From: Oscillospiraceae bacterium
GTDB lineage: Bacteria; Bacillota; Clostridia; Oscillospirales; Acutalibacteraceae
NCBI GenBank assembly: GCA_022779945.1
Contig: JALEYA010000132.1
Coordinates: forward strand, 1 to 36,021
DNA length: 36,021 bases
Reading direction: 5' to 3'
Shown one piece after another: positions 22,129 through 29,816 of the stretch (the first letter of the stretch is position 1; each line of letters begins with the position of its first letter). The notes under the pieces were generated by a model. It saw only the letters and a program-made list of their open reading frames with translations. It had not been told where the DNA came from and did not search any database. A program made the translations under genes and the position numbers.

Positions 22129-22693
22129 CCGTGTTCTGTGAAAGCTCAATCACACGTGTTGAAAATAAATCCTGCTCGGTTTTGTCGTGTGTTGTAAAAA
22201 CAATCAGCCGGGACGAAAAATGTTCGGCAATAAGCTTCATGATCTTTCTTTTCAGCTCATCGTCAAGCCCGTTGAACGGTTCGTCAAGCAGTAAGATGTC
22301 CGGCTCAAAGCCCACCGCCCTTGCCAGGGATACCCTGCGGCGCATTCCTCCACTCAGTTCTTCCGGCTTTTTCTGAAGATCCGATCCGAGCTCGAAAGCG
22401 TCAAGCCAATACACCGCCGTCTTTTCGTCGCAGACATTTTTTACGTTTTCCAGTGCGGTCTGCCACGGAAAAAGAGCATCGGACTGAAACGCCATGCCGA
22501 TTTTTCCGTTCGTTTCAATTTTTCCGCTTTCCGGCGTCAAAAGACCGGCAATCAGCTTGAGGACGGTCGTTTTTCCGTCACCCGAGGGTGCCGAAAGGCA
22601 GATGCGCTCCCCTTTTCCGGCGGTAAAGGACAAGTTGCTGACCACTTTTTCGCCGTCATCGAACGAAAAGGAAAGCTTATTGACGTTCAGCAT
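22118..22693 (-). CDS. ABC transporter ATPase, nitrate/sulfonate/taurine type
   Basis: A 191-residue ATPase, short for the SsuB/TauB group (usually 240-260) because helical and C-terminal parts are trimmed, but all motifs are there: Walker A APSGDGKTT (35-43), the Q-loop in MAFQSDALFPW, signature LSGGMRRRVSLARA (113-126), Walker B DILLLDEPFNGLD (132-144) and the switch histidine in TTHD. FPWQTALENV after the Q-loop is typical of the group. AAAGGAA precedes the ATG, which overlaps the permease's end by 17 bases. It energises the importer made with the next two genes; the substrate is unknown. Confidence 0.9.
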   Translation of the reverse strand: MLNVNKLSFSFDDGEKVVSNLSFTAGKGERICLSAPSGDGKTTVLKLIAGLLTPESGKIETNGKIGMAFQSDALFPWQTALENVKNVCDEKTAVYWLDAFELGSDLQKKPEELSGGMRRRVSLARAVGFEPDILLLDEPFNGLDDELKRKIMKLIAEHFSSRLIVFTTHDKTEQDLFSTRVIELSQNTGCG

Positions 22694-23459
22694 TTCCTTT
22701 GCCCTCCTTTATTTTACCGAGAAGAAAAGTGATAACCTTTTCTAAAATCACACTCAGTAGAATTACCACCGCCGTCCACGCAAAAAGGTCGGCGGTTTCT
22801 ATGTTGATTTTGGAGCGGTAAAGATTGTAGCCGATCGACCTGACCGGCATCGCAAGAACCTCCGCCGCAACACCCGATTTCCATGCCATACCGAGAGCCG
22901 TTGTACATCCGGCGGCAAAATACGGAAGCACGCACGGAAGATATACCGTCCGGATCTTTTTCAAAAAGCCGAATCGGAAAACCTTCGCCACTTCAAGATA
23001 AGTACGATCCGTCTGCTCAATTCCCTGACGGACATTCGCCCAGATGATCGGAAGGACAATCAGAAAAACAATAAAAACCGGAACATAATCCTTCCGGAGC
23101 CACACAAGAGCCAGAATGATAAACGAAGCAACCGGTGTTGACCTTGCCAGTGTCAGAACCGGCTCAAAAAGCGAACGTAAAAACCCGGACACACTTGTCA
23201 CGGCGGCAAGAAGCACCCCGAAAAACACGCCCAGAATATAACCCGCCGAAATACGCAAGAACGAAAGCCCGACACTTTTCCAGAAGTCCGACTGTAAAAC
23301 GAGCACGAAAACCCGTTCGGCAACCTGAAGCGGTGAAGCAAACAGAATCTTCTGACCGACGGCAAGAAATGCGGCTTGCCATACCCCAAGCCAGATCAGG
23401 AGTACGGCAAGCTTTATCAGTACTTTTTTAATTCCCTTTGCCTTTTTACTTTGCGACAT
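22677..23459 (-). CDS. ABC transporter permease, nitrate/sulfonate/taurine type
   Basis: A 260-residue inner-membrane permease of the BPD_transp_1 fold with about six helices. The family marks are WLGVWQAAFLAVG, FLRISAGYILGVFFGVLLA, FEPVLTLARSTPVASFIILALVW and the ATPase-contact loop VFRFGFLKKIRTVYLPCVLPYFAAG, followed by MAWKSGVAAEVLAMP, the SsuC/TauC consensus. The track start at 23513 lies inside the binding-protein gene; the ATG at 23459 starts MSQSKKAKG and overlaps that gene by 14 bases, so translation is coupled and there is no strong ribosome site of its own. Confidence 0.9.
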   Translation of the reverse strand: MSQSKKAKGIKKVLIKLAVLLIWLGVWQAAFLAVGQKILFASPLQVAERVFVLVLQSDFWKSVGLSFLRISAGYILGVFFGVLLAAVTSVSGFLRSLFEPVLTLARSTPVASFIILALVWLRKDYVPVFIVFLIVLPIIWANVRQGIEQTDRTYLEVAKVFRFGFLKKIRTVYLPCVLPYFAAGCTTALGMAWKSGVAAEVLAMPVRSIGYNLYRSKINIETADLFAWTAVVILLSVILEKVITFLLGKIKEGKGNAERQ

Positions 23460-24516
23460 AGTAGAGTGCGTCCGCCGGCATTTCTCCGCCGATCGAAGTC
23501 TTGTCGGCATCAAAGTAAACCTTATAGTTGGCGTTGGCGGTGGTCTTCATCTGCTCACCGTCGATGAATACGATATTGCAGCGGGTGATAACCTCGGCGG
23601 CCTTCTCCTGCTTTGCTTTTTCAAGCTTGTTGCCCGAAAGCTCCTCGGAAATGCTGAAAGCTCCTTTGTCAAGAATTCCGTTCGATACGATTTTTTCCGC
23701 CGCTTCAACCGGGTTGACATTTACATATTCAACGGATGCCTTATTGTCTTCAATGAACTTTTTCACAGCGTCCGGGTTCTTTTCGATGAACTCACTTCTT
23801 GCAATGACGCAACCCATTGCAAGAGGCGCATCGGGATTGACCTTGTTCCATTCTTCGGTAAGGTTGAGCGCAACGCTCATATTCTTCAGCTCTGTCTTTG
23901 AACCGGCAACCGATACATACGGCTCAGGAAGAATCGCAACCTGAACACCGCCGGAAGCCATTTTGGCAACAAGCTCGCTGTGTTCGCTGAGATATTCAAG
24001 CTTGACATCATTTGTCAGATCGTTCTTCGCAAGAAGATCGTTCACGATAAATTCGGGTGTGGCGCCCTGACCCGTCAGATAGACGGTTTTTCCGCTGAGA
24101 TCCTTCAAGGAATTCACCGTAACGCCGTTCGTAACAACATAAAGCACACCGAGGGTATTAAGACCGAGCATCTGAATCTTTCCGCCGGTCTTTTTGTAAA
24201 GATTTGCCGCAAGGTTCAAGGGACACGCGGCAATATCAACCTCACCGGTCGAAATAAGCGACACGATCTCCGTCGGATCGCCGGTCAACGTGAACTTGTA
24301 GTGATTATCGTCAAAAAGCTTTACCATACCCATGCCGGTCGGGCCTTTGATGGCGGCAACCTTAATTTGTTCCGATTCGGGAACGGCTTCAGTTGTAGCG
24401 TCGGGAGCAGTTGTCGTGGTCTGAGTCTGAGTGTCTTTGTTTCCTGTGCAGGCCGCAAGCGTAAGAAGCATAACGGCGGCTAAAAGCACAGCCAGAACGG
24501 ATTTCATTTTTTTCAT
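23446..24516 (-). CDS. ABC transporter solute-binding lipoprotein, NitT/TauT-like
   Basis: A 356-residue lipoprotein. The signal peptide MKKMKSVLAVLLAAVMLLTL ends in the lipobox LAAC (Cys23), followed by a Thr/Gln-rich linker and a type II binding fold of the NMT1/SsuA kind: KGPTGMGMVKL, IVSLISTGEVDIAACPLNLA, LKDLSGKTVYLTGQGATPE, VQVAILPEPYVS and IARSEFIEKNPDAVKKF. Such proteins bind nitrate, sulfonates, pyrimidine precursors or similar; the ligand is not evident, and the KGPTGMG N-terminal loop is reminiscent of members that are poorly characterised. AAAGGA precedes the ATG. The gene lies 23 bases after the Crp/Fnr regulator. Confidence 0.92.
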   Translation of the reverse strand: MKKMKSVLAVLLAAVMLLTLAACTGNKDTQTQTTTTAPDATTEAVPESEQIKVAAIKGPTGMGMVKLFDDNHYKFTLTGDPTEIVSLISTGEVDIAACPLNLAANLYKKTGGKIQMLGLNTLGVLYVVTNGVTVNSLKDLSGKTVYLTGQGATPEFIVNDLLAKNDLTNDVKLEYLSEHSELVAKMASGGVQVAILPEPYVSVAGSKTELKNMSVALNLTEEWNKVNPDAPLAMGCVIARSEFIEKNPDAVKKFIEDNKASVEYVNVNPVEAAEKIVSNGILDKGAFSISEELSGNKLEKAKQEKAAEVITRCNIVFIDGEQMKTTANANYKVYFDADKTSIGGEMPADALYYVAK

Positions 24517-24539
24517 TTTAATTTTCCTTTCAAAAATAT

Positions 24540-25211
24540 TTATTCAATAAAAGAGAGGAGTTTCTCTTTGTTGACAAGTCGTACGAACTTACCGTTTCTT
24601 TCAATGGCACCGCTTTCACAAAGGCTATCAAAGGCTCTGTAAAGCGAGGCTCTGCCGATATCGAGCGACACGGCAAGCTGGCTCATCGGACGATCAAGCT
24701 CAAAAACACGGTAGTCGCCGAACCCGGAAAGCAGATATCGTGCCGTCCGGCTTTCCGCACTGCCCCCGGTAAAACTTACTATGCGTTTATTCAGAAAAAA
24801 TATTCTTTCACTTAAATATCGGATAAATCCGAGCGAAAATTCAAAGTCAAGACTGATCAGCTGTCTGATCGCCGCTTTCGCGATATAGACCACCTCGGTT
24901 TTGACCTGTGCGGTGATCTCATTGATAAAGTATTCGTTTGACAAAAACAGCGCCGCGGCACCGAAAATTTCCCCGTCAGAAAGGCGGCTTACAATAAGAT
25001 CGGAGTCCTTTTTCCGCACGGTCGCTTTTCCGCTCAGAATGATTCCGATACAATCGTGAAAAACTTCGCTCGAATAGATCACTTCGCCTTTTTTATATTG
25101 TACCTTTTCAAAATCCAATTCGGTCAGTACGGTTTTCAGTTTTAATTCATCAGCACAAGAAAAAATATCCGTGCTCTTCAGCAAAGCAATATCATGGTCT
25201 GAAAGTGGCAT
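24540..25211 (-). CDS. Crp/Fnr-family transcriptional regulator
   Basis: A 223-residue regulator with a cyclic-nucleotide-binding-like beta barrel (~15-125, YKKGEVIYSSEVFHDCIGIILSGKA, LSDGEIFGAAALF) and a C-terminal winged helix (~150-220, MSQLAVSLDIGRASLYRAFDSL). The barrel lacks the phosphate-binding RxS cassette of cAMP receptors and there is no N-terminal cysteine set as in Fnr, so neither cAMP nor a 4Fe-4S cluster is suggested. GAGGTGAG precedes the ATG. It is first gene of the importer operon, and probably regulates it through the palindrome just upstream. Confidence 0.9.
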   Translation of the reverse strand: MPLSDHDIALLKSTDIFSCADELKLKTVLTELDFEKVQYKKGEVIYSSEVFHDCIGIILSGKATVRKKDSDLIVSRLSDGEIFGAAALFLSNEYFINEITAQVKTEVVYIAKAAIRQLISLDFEFSLGFIRYLSERIFFLNKRIVSFTGGSAESRTARYLLSGFGDYRVFELDRPMSQLAVSLDIGRASLYRAFDSLCESGAIERNGKFVRLVNKEKLLSFIE

Positions 25212-25227
25212 TCATCTCACCTCATTG

Positions 25228-25243
25228 TGTCTCATTTGAAACA
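25228..25243. promoter_or_regulatory. Candidate Crp/Fnr-type operator
   Basis: TGTCTCATTTGAAACA is a near-perfect palindrome (arms TGTCTCA and TGAAACA match at six of seven positions around two bases). It spans about +3 to +18 of the predicted transcript, a place suited to repression. The TGT...ACA ends resemble Crp-family sites. Confidence 0.45.
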
Positions 25244-25251
25244 TCTTGCAG

Positions 25252-25280
25252 ATTATACCATATCGTCCAACACTTGTCAA
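25252..25280 (-). promoter_or_regulatory. Consensus promoter of the Crp/Fnr-ABC importer operon
   Basis: On the minus strand TTGACA (25275-25280) and TATAAT (25252-25257) are both perfect and exactly 17 bases apart, with TGG before the -10. This is the strongest promoter in the window, so the operon probably needs repression, which fits the palindrome next to it. Confidence 0.88.
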
Positions 25281-25336
25281 GAAGTATAAAAAAGATAGAA
25301 CCATTCGTAACAGCACAATTGTTCTCATTTTCGCGT

Positions 25337-25374
25337 AAAAAAAATCCATAACCCGAAAACAGATTATGGATTTT
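25337..25374 (-). terminator. Terminator after the first GPH symporter gene
   Basis: AAAATCCATAA (25341-25351) pairs with TTATGGATTTT (25364-25374) over 11 bases; on the minus strand the stem is followed by a run of eight T. It separates the symporter unit from the Crp/Fnr promoter. Confidence 0.85.
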
Positions 25375-25383
25375 AGCTTTCAA

Positions 25384-26925
25384 TTATTCATCGTTTTCCG
25401 CGTCGAGAGCTTCTTCTTTCAGTTCAAGCTCCTCAATAGCGGCCTGTCTTTTTACTTTCAGGTCAGCAAGCATTTTCTCTTTGAACTCGCCGTCAATCTT
25501 AAAGAACATGAAGGCAATACCGGTAAGAAGTCTTGCCGCAGCGGGAGCCATGGCGAATATGAGCCAAAGACCGCTTTGAACATGAGCGTCCGTAACTCGT
25601 GCGCCGACGCCGCCGATGGCTTCGGCAGCATCTCTTGCCGCTTCATATCCGATCCATGTAAGAACCATGGCCGAAAGCCATTGGTTAATGGAGTTACCAA
25701 GCTTTCCGAAGTATCCGGAAATGGTACTGACAAGCGCTTCGTTCCGGATTCCGTTTTTCCATTCCGAGTAGTCAAAAACGTCGCCGAGAAGAGAAGCAAG
25801 ACAAACGCTGATAACCTTGTTCGGAAGACCGCAGACCGTAAGAGCAAACCCGATCCAGATAAGATTCAGAACAACTTTGTCGTCAAAGACCGCCGAGAAA
25901 GGATGATAACCGACAATCCACATTGTGGTGTACGCAGCACCGCCGAAAAGGGCAGCCGCAACGATTGTTTTCTTTGCACCAAACTTGTTTACCCATTTAC
26001 CGGCAACCGGCGCCATAACAAAGTTCGGAAGACCGGTAAAGAGGGAAACGAGAGTAGAGTAAGACATCTTGCCTGTGCAGTGTGCCCAAAAGAACTTTTC
26101 GTTTGCAGAACCGACAGACTTGAAGCTGTTGAAGAAGTTTGCAAGAATATAGATGAACATCTGCGGGTTTTTGAGAAGCTGTTTGAACGACTCAATAAAG
26201 CCGACCTCGTTCATTTCTTCACGGGAAGCAAGAGGGATACGCTCACGCATATTCTTAAAGCCGTAAAGACAGGCACAGCTACAAATAATCACGCAGAAAA
26301 GGGAGAAATACTTGTAAACGGAATTCTGGGAAACGCCCATCTTCGGCATAAAGTCAAGAGGAAGAGCCAGCAGCGATGTCGCCCAGGCACCGAAATTTTT
26401 GGCAAACTCCGAAACCGTAATAAGCGTGTTTCGCTCTTTGATGTTCGGCGTGTCGTTATACATAATCAGGTACCACGCACCGAAGTATGACATACCGAGG
26501 CCGTAGAGGACGGTTGCGATAATGTAGTAAACGGTTGTTCCGACTCCTCCTAACGAAGGAACGTTAAACAACATATAAAGACCTATTGCAAGAAGAGGAA
26601 TCGGAAGTATCAGATACGGCTTGATTCTTCCCCATCGGGTACGGGTGCGGTCAATGACAAGTCCGGAGATCGTATCGTCAAGCGCATCGTAAATGGAGGC
26701 GCCAAGCTGGATATTGGCGTAGACAGTCGGGTCAAGACCAAGGTTGTCAATTGCAAACTTCTGTCGGAAGGAATTGACGAATTCGTCGATGTTTCGCTGG
26801 CTGAGTGAAACAAGACAGTAGGAAATCATCTCTTTCGGACGAAGATAACGCTTTTCTTTTAAAGAAGAGCTGATCTGTTCTTCCGATACTTCTTCAATTA
26901 CCGGAGCTTCAACTTTTTCTGCCAT
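25384..26925 (-). CDS. GPH-family sugar:cation symporter (MFS)
   Basis: A 513-residue MFS transporter of the glycoside-pentoside-hexuronide (GPH) family with twelve predicted helices. The loop after helix 2 reads YDALDDTISGLVIDRTRTRW and then GRIKPYLI, the GPH signature (D-x-x-D ... D-R-T-x-x-x-x-G-R-x-x-P), and MYNDTPNIKERNTLITV follows helix 5. The cytoplasmic N-terminus of ~30 residues and C-terminal ~40 residues are charged and probably coiled. Substrate is likely a glycoside or uronide, co-transported with sodium or protons. Its ATG directly follows the TAA of the upstream zinc-ribbon gene, and GGGGGAGAAAGG serves as the ribosome site, so the two are coupled. Confidence 0.9.
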   Translation of the reverse strand: MAEKVEAPVIEEVSEEQISSSLKEKRYLRPKEMISYCLVSLSQRNIDEFVNSFRQKFAIDNLGLDPTVYANIQLGASIYDALDDTISGLVIDRTRTRWGRIKPYLILPIPLLAIGLYMLFNVPSLGGVGTTVYYIIATVLYGLGMSYFGAWYLIMYNDTPNIKERNTLITVSEFAKNFGAWATSLLALPLDFMPKMGVSQNSVYKYFSLFCVIICSCACLYGFKNMRERIPLASREEMNEVGFIESFKQLLKNPQMFIYILANFFNSFKSVGSANEKFFWAHCTGKMSYSTLVSLFTGLPNFVMAPVAGKWVNKFGAKKTIVAAALFGGAAYTTMWIVGYHPFSAVFDDKVVLNLIWIGFALTVCGLPNKVISVCLASLLGDVFDYSEWKNGIRNEALVSTISGYFGKLGNSINQWLSAMVLTWIGYEAARDAAEAIGGVGARVTDAHVQSGLWLIFAMAPAAARLLTGIAFMFFKIDGEFKEKMLADLKVKRQAAIEELELKEEALDAENDE

Positions 26926-27726
26926 TTACCTTTCTCCCCCTTCTTGCGTATTTGCAGCTTTTGCCTTGAACGGTTCGCCTATACTTTCGGCGTATTCGGC
27001 CTGAAGCTCATCTTTGTTGGCGTCAGGGATATATTTACCGTCAAGAGGACCGAGTTTTCTTGTAAGAACGATGATATCAAGAATCAAAGCAATTGCAAAA
27101 AGAGCAATACCGATATAACAGCCCCAACCAACGTTTCCTTCAGCACCTGTGGCGGCAATAAACTTGCCGAGGAAAACAGGAAAAAGGGAATAGGTAACAA
27201 GTGAAATCAGGTGCGCAATCATAGTTACCGGTTGCTTTGGCTTTTTGCCAAGAATGGGAATCAGGAAAAATGCAATTACGCCAAAGAGAAGACTGATGGC
27301 AAGTCCCAATGCGCTGATAAGTGCAAGCTTGGCGTTCGGATTCGAAAGGTCTGCTGTCATTGCACCGATAAGATCCCCGATCTTAAACGTGTCTTTTGTG
27401 AAAAGGGCAATGGCATTGATTGTGCCGGCTGAAAATTCCTGCCCGGCTTCGGTTGTGTACTTGATTGCACCGAGAGGGACAACATAGCCGAGAATCGGAA
27501 GAAAAGCAAAAATGAATCGAAGGATTCTAAGCGGGGTTCCGACAACCGAAAATTTCAGTTTGTTGAGTGTGGAATGCATTTTATAAAAGGATTCCTCCCT
27601 TTTCAATGCGTCTTCCTCGAGTCTTTCCTCCCAGTTATGGTTCGGAATATTCGCTCCGCAGTGCGGACACTCAGCCCTTATGTTCCATATACGCAGCTTT
27701 TCTTGACAATGGGGACATACTGCCAT
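26926..27726 (-). CDS. Zinc-ribbon multi-pass membrane protein, unknown function
   Basis: A 266-residue protein starting MAVCPHCQEKL, with a second CPHC about 15 residues later: a classic four-cysteine zinc ribbon. A charged linker (EERLEEDALKREESF) leads to about four or five membrane segments (RILRFIFAFLPILGYVV, LALISALGLAISLLFGVIAFF, IGIALFAIALILDIIVL). The C-terminal ~40 residues are polar. I recognise no family and claim no catalytic role. AGAGGAGGTC precedes the ATG at 27726; the track start at 27765 is rejected. The stop codon abuts the GPH symporter's ATG, so it may be an accessory or regulatory partner of that transporter. Confidence 0.75.
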   Translation of the reverse strand: MAVCPHCQEKLRIWNIRAECPHCGANIPNHNWEERLEEDALKREESFYKMHSTLNKLKFSVVGTPLRILRFIFAFLPILGYVVPLGAIKYTTEAGQEFSAGTINAIALFTKDTFKIGDLIGAMTADLSNPNAKLALISALGLAISLLFGVIAFFLIPILGKKPKQPVTMIAHLISLVTYSLFPVFLGKFIAATGAEGNVGWGCYIGIALFAIALILDIIVLTRKLGPLDGKYIPDANKDELQAEYAESIGEPFKAKAANTQEGGER

Positions 27727-27843
27727 AAACAGACCTCCTCTTATATTTTTTACGGTTGCGTTCACTTTACTATGTTACAGGAAAAAAGCAGATATGTCAA
27801 GGAAAAGGCAGCAAATCTTGTCGATTTTACACATTTATTGTGT

Positions 27844-27871
27844 CATTTTGTCACACAAATCCGACAAAATG
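27844..27871. repeat. 9-bp inverted repeat CATTTTGTC ... GACAAAATG in the comM upstream region
   Basis: CATTTTGTC (27844-27852) and GACAAAATG (27863-27871) are exact inverted copies ten bases apart, and a further GACAAAAT lies near 27914, just before a TATAAT box at about 27926. It could be an operator; no regulator is identified. The rest of 27727-27967 holds no gene that I can support. Confidence 0.4.
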
Positions 27872-27967
27872 CTGTGATTCCGCTTTCAATATTCGACATG
27901 ATAAATTATAAATCGACAAAATCTGTATAATATTATTCAGTATTATCAAGATAAAAGGAGCGGTTCT

Positions 27968-29494
27968 ATGTTCTCAAAAGTCAACAGCATCGGGCTGTTC
28001 GGAATGAACACTTACACCGTAGGAGTTGAGGCAACACTTGACTCCGGAATGTCAAGATTTGATATCGTCGGGCTTCCCGACGCCGCCGTCAGCGAATCGC
28101 GGGAAAGAGTCCGAGCGGCAACCAAAAACAACGGTCTGCCCTATCCTGCGGGTAGAATTACAATCAATCTTTCGCCGGCTGACAAAAGAAAGGAAGGTCC
28201 CGTTTATGACCTGCCGATTTTTATTGCGCTTTTATCCGCCGAAAACTATTTCAATATTGATCTTTCAAAATCCTGCTTTTTCGGCGAACTGTCTTTAAGC
28301 GGAAAGCTTTGCCGGGTCGACGGCGCTCTGCCGATGGTGATTCATGCCCGTGAGCAGGGCTTCGAGCAAGTATTCATCCCCGCCGCCAATTCCAATGAAT
28401 GCAGTATCGTTGAGGGCATTAACATTTACCCGATCGAGGACGTGTCAGCTCTGATCGAGCACCTGAAAGGGCGGAAAAAAGCGGACAAGCTGACACCCGG
28501 CTGTGTGCGCGAGATTTCCGACTGCGCTGCGATTTTCGACTATTCCGACGTCAAAGGGCAGTTTCAGGCCAAGCGTGCGCTTGAAGTCGCCGCAGCCGGC
28601 GGACACAATACGCTGATGATCGGGCCTCCGGGTTCGGGGAAAAGTATGCTTGCCAAACGGATTCCGACGATATTGCCCGATATGACGTTCGAAGAAAGCC
28701 TTGAGACAACGAAGCTGTATTCGATTGCGGGCGAGCTTTCGTCCTCCGCTTCTCTGATTACATCAAGACCGTTCCGCTCTCCGCACCATACGATCTCGGC
28801 GGTCGGGCTTTCCGGCGGCGGAAAAGTGCCCAAACCCGGCGAGCTGAGCCTTGCCCATCACGGCGTGCTTTTTCTCGACGAGCTTCCCGAGTTTTCCAAG
28901 CAGTCCATGGAAGCGCTCCGTCAGCCGCTTGAGGACGGAAAAATCACGATTGCGAGAGTCTCCGGCACACTCACCTACCCATGTGACGTGATGCTCGTCT
29001 GTGCCATGAATCCCTGTCCGTGCGGCTATTACGGTCACCCGACAAGGAAGTGCACCTGCCCGAGCGGAATGCCGGCGAAGTATCTTGCCAAGGTCAGCGG
29101 TCCGCTTCTTGACCGATTTGACATTCATATCGAAGTGCCGCAGGTGGACTTCAAAAAGCTTTCGGACGACCGACCTGCCGAAGCCTCATCCAAAATCAAA
29201 GAAAGAGTTAACGCCGCACGGCTGATCCAGCGTGAGCGTTTCAAGGGCAGTGAAACCACCTGCAACAGCAAAATGACGCCTGTTCAGACAAGAAGCTTTT
29301 GCAGACCCGACGAAAAAGGCAGACAGCTTCTTGAAAAGTGCTTCGACTCCCTCGGTCTTTCCGCAAGAGCGTATGACAAAATTCTTCGTGTATCAAGAAC
29401 GGTTGCCGACCTTGAAGGAAGTGAAGAAATCAGATTTGAACACGTTGCCGAGGCGATTCAGTACCGAAGCCTCGACCGGAAATATTGGAAGTGA
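27968..29494 (+). CDS. comM: YifB/ComM-family Mg-chelatase-like AAA ATPase
   Basis: A 508-residue AAA+ helicase of the YifB/ComM family; ComM aids branch migration during natural transformation in gamma-proteobacteria, while the Firmicute role is less certain. The N-terminal ~165 residues are the ChlI/Lon-like domain (GMNTYTVGVEATLDSGM, VGLPDAAVSESRERVR, TINLSPADKRKEG), Walker A is GPPGSGKSMLAKR, Walker B follows in LFLDELPEF, and the cysteine-rich MNPCPCGYYGHPTRKCTC and the sensor region LDRFDIHIEVP are typical. The C-terminus (ARAYDKILRVSRTVADLEG) is complete. AAAGGAGCGG precedes the ATG. A small coiled-coil gene follows 5 bases on. Confidence 0.93.
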   Translation: MFSKVNSIGLFGMNTYTVGVEATLDSGMSRFDIVGLPDAAVSESRERVRAATKNNGLPYPAGRITINLSPADKRKEGPVYDLPIFIALLSAENYFNIDLSKSCFFGELSLSGKLCRVDGALPMVIHAREQGFEQVFIPAANSNECSIVEGINIYPIEDVSALIEHLKGRKKADKLTPGCVREISDCAAIFDYSDVKGQFQAKRALEVAAAGGHNTLMIGPPGSGKSMLAKRIPTILPDMTFEESLETTKLYSIAGELSSSASLITSRPFRSPHHTISAVGLSGGGKVPKPGELSLAHHGVLFLDELPEFSKQSMEALRQPLEDGKITIARVSGTLTYPCDVMLVCAMNPCPCGYYGHPTRKCTCPSGMPAKYLAKVSGPLLDRFDIHIEVPQVDFKKLSDDRPAEASSKIKERVNAARLIQRERFKGSETTCNSKMTPVQTRSFCRPDEKGRQLLEKCFDSLGLSARAYDKILRVSRTVADLEGSEEIRFEHVAEAIQYRSLDRKYWK

Positions 29495-29499
29495 CGCCC

Positions 29500-29745
29500 A
29501 TGAAAGAAATACTTACCATCAAGGACGAAAACGGCTACCACTGTGAGAACGAAAAAGCCGCCATCAAACGGCTCGGAAAAATTGAAGAGATGTACCGACG
29601 AACCTGTGAAGAACAGGAAAAAATCTCGACTCAGCTTGCGGATCTAAGAGCCGCAGGAAAAGCCAAAAGCGTAAAATTCAATCAGCTTCTTACGAAGAAG
29701 CTGACAAACGTCAGCATCATAGCCGCACTGGAATCTTGCTTTTAA
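29500..29745 (+). CDS. Small coiled-coil protein, unknown function
   Basis: An 81-residue protein rich in Glu, Lys and Ala. From about residue 20 to 55 it reads as a helix with a coiled-coil pattern (IKRLGKIEEMYRRTCEEQEK, then ISTQLADLRAAGKAKSVKF); the end (VSIIAALESCF) is hydrophobic. I recognise no family. The start is the ATG at 29500, five bases past the comM stop, with GGAAGTG upstream; the track's TTG at 29485 overlaps comM. Its place suggests joint expression with the ATPase, and a terminator follows 18 bases after the stop. Confidence 0.65.
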   Translation: MKEILTIKDENGYHCENEKAAIKRLGKIEEMYRRTCEEQEKISTQLADLRAAGKAKSVKFNQLLTKKLTNVSIIAALESCF

Positions 29746-29762
29746 CCGGCTCCCGACATAAG

Positions 29763-29797
29763 AAAACAGGTGATTGCAAACGAACCACCTGTTTTTT
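29763..29797 (+). terminator. Bidirectional terminator between comM unit and lysoplasmalogenase gene
   Basis: AAAACAGGTG (29763-29772) pairs with CACCTGTTTT (29786-29795), followed by further T. The minus side also carries T runs, so it can end both convergent units. Confidence 0.85.
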
Positions 29798-29816
29798 GTT
29801 ATTCATATTGAGCGGC

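Noticed and set aside
25366-26490. 374-residue plus-strand ORF
   Set aside because: Antisense shadow of the GPH symporter; low-complexity Lys/Arg/Asn content and no start signal.
27770-27930. Plus-strand reading frame of ~52 codons (MLQEKSRYV...) before comM
   Set aside because: No ribosome site, overlaps the inverted repeats, and its extension in the track is antisense to the zinc-ribbon gene.
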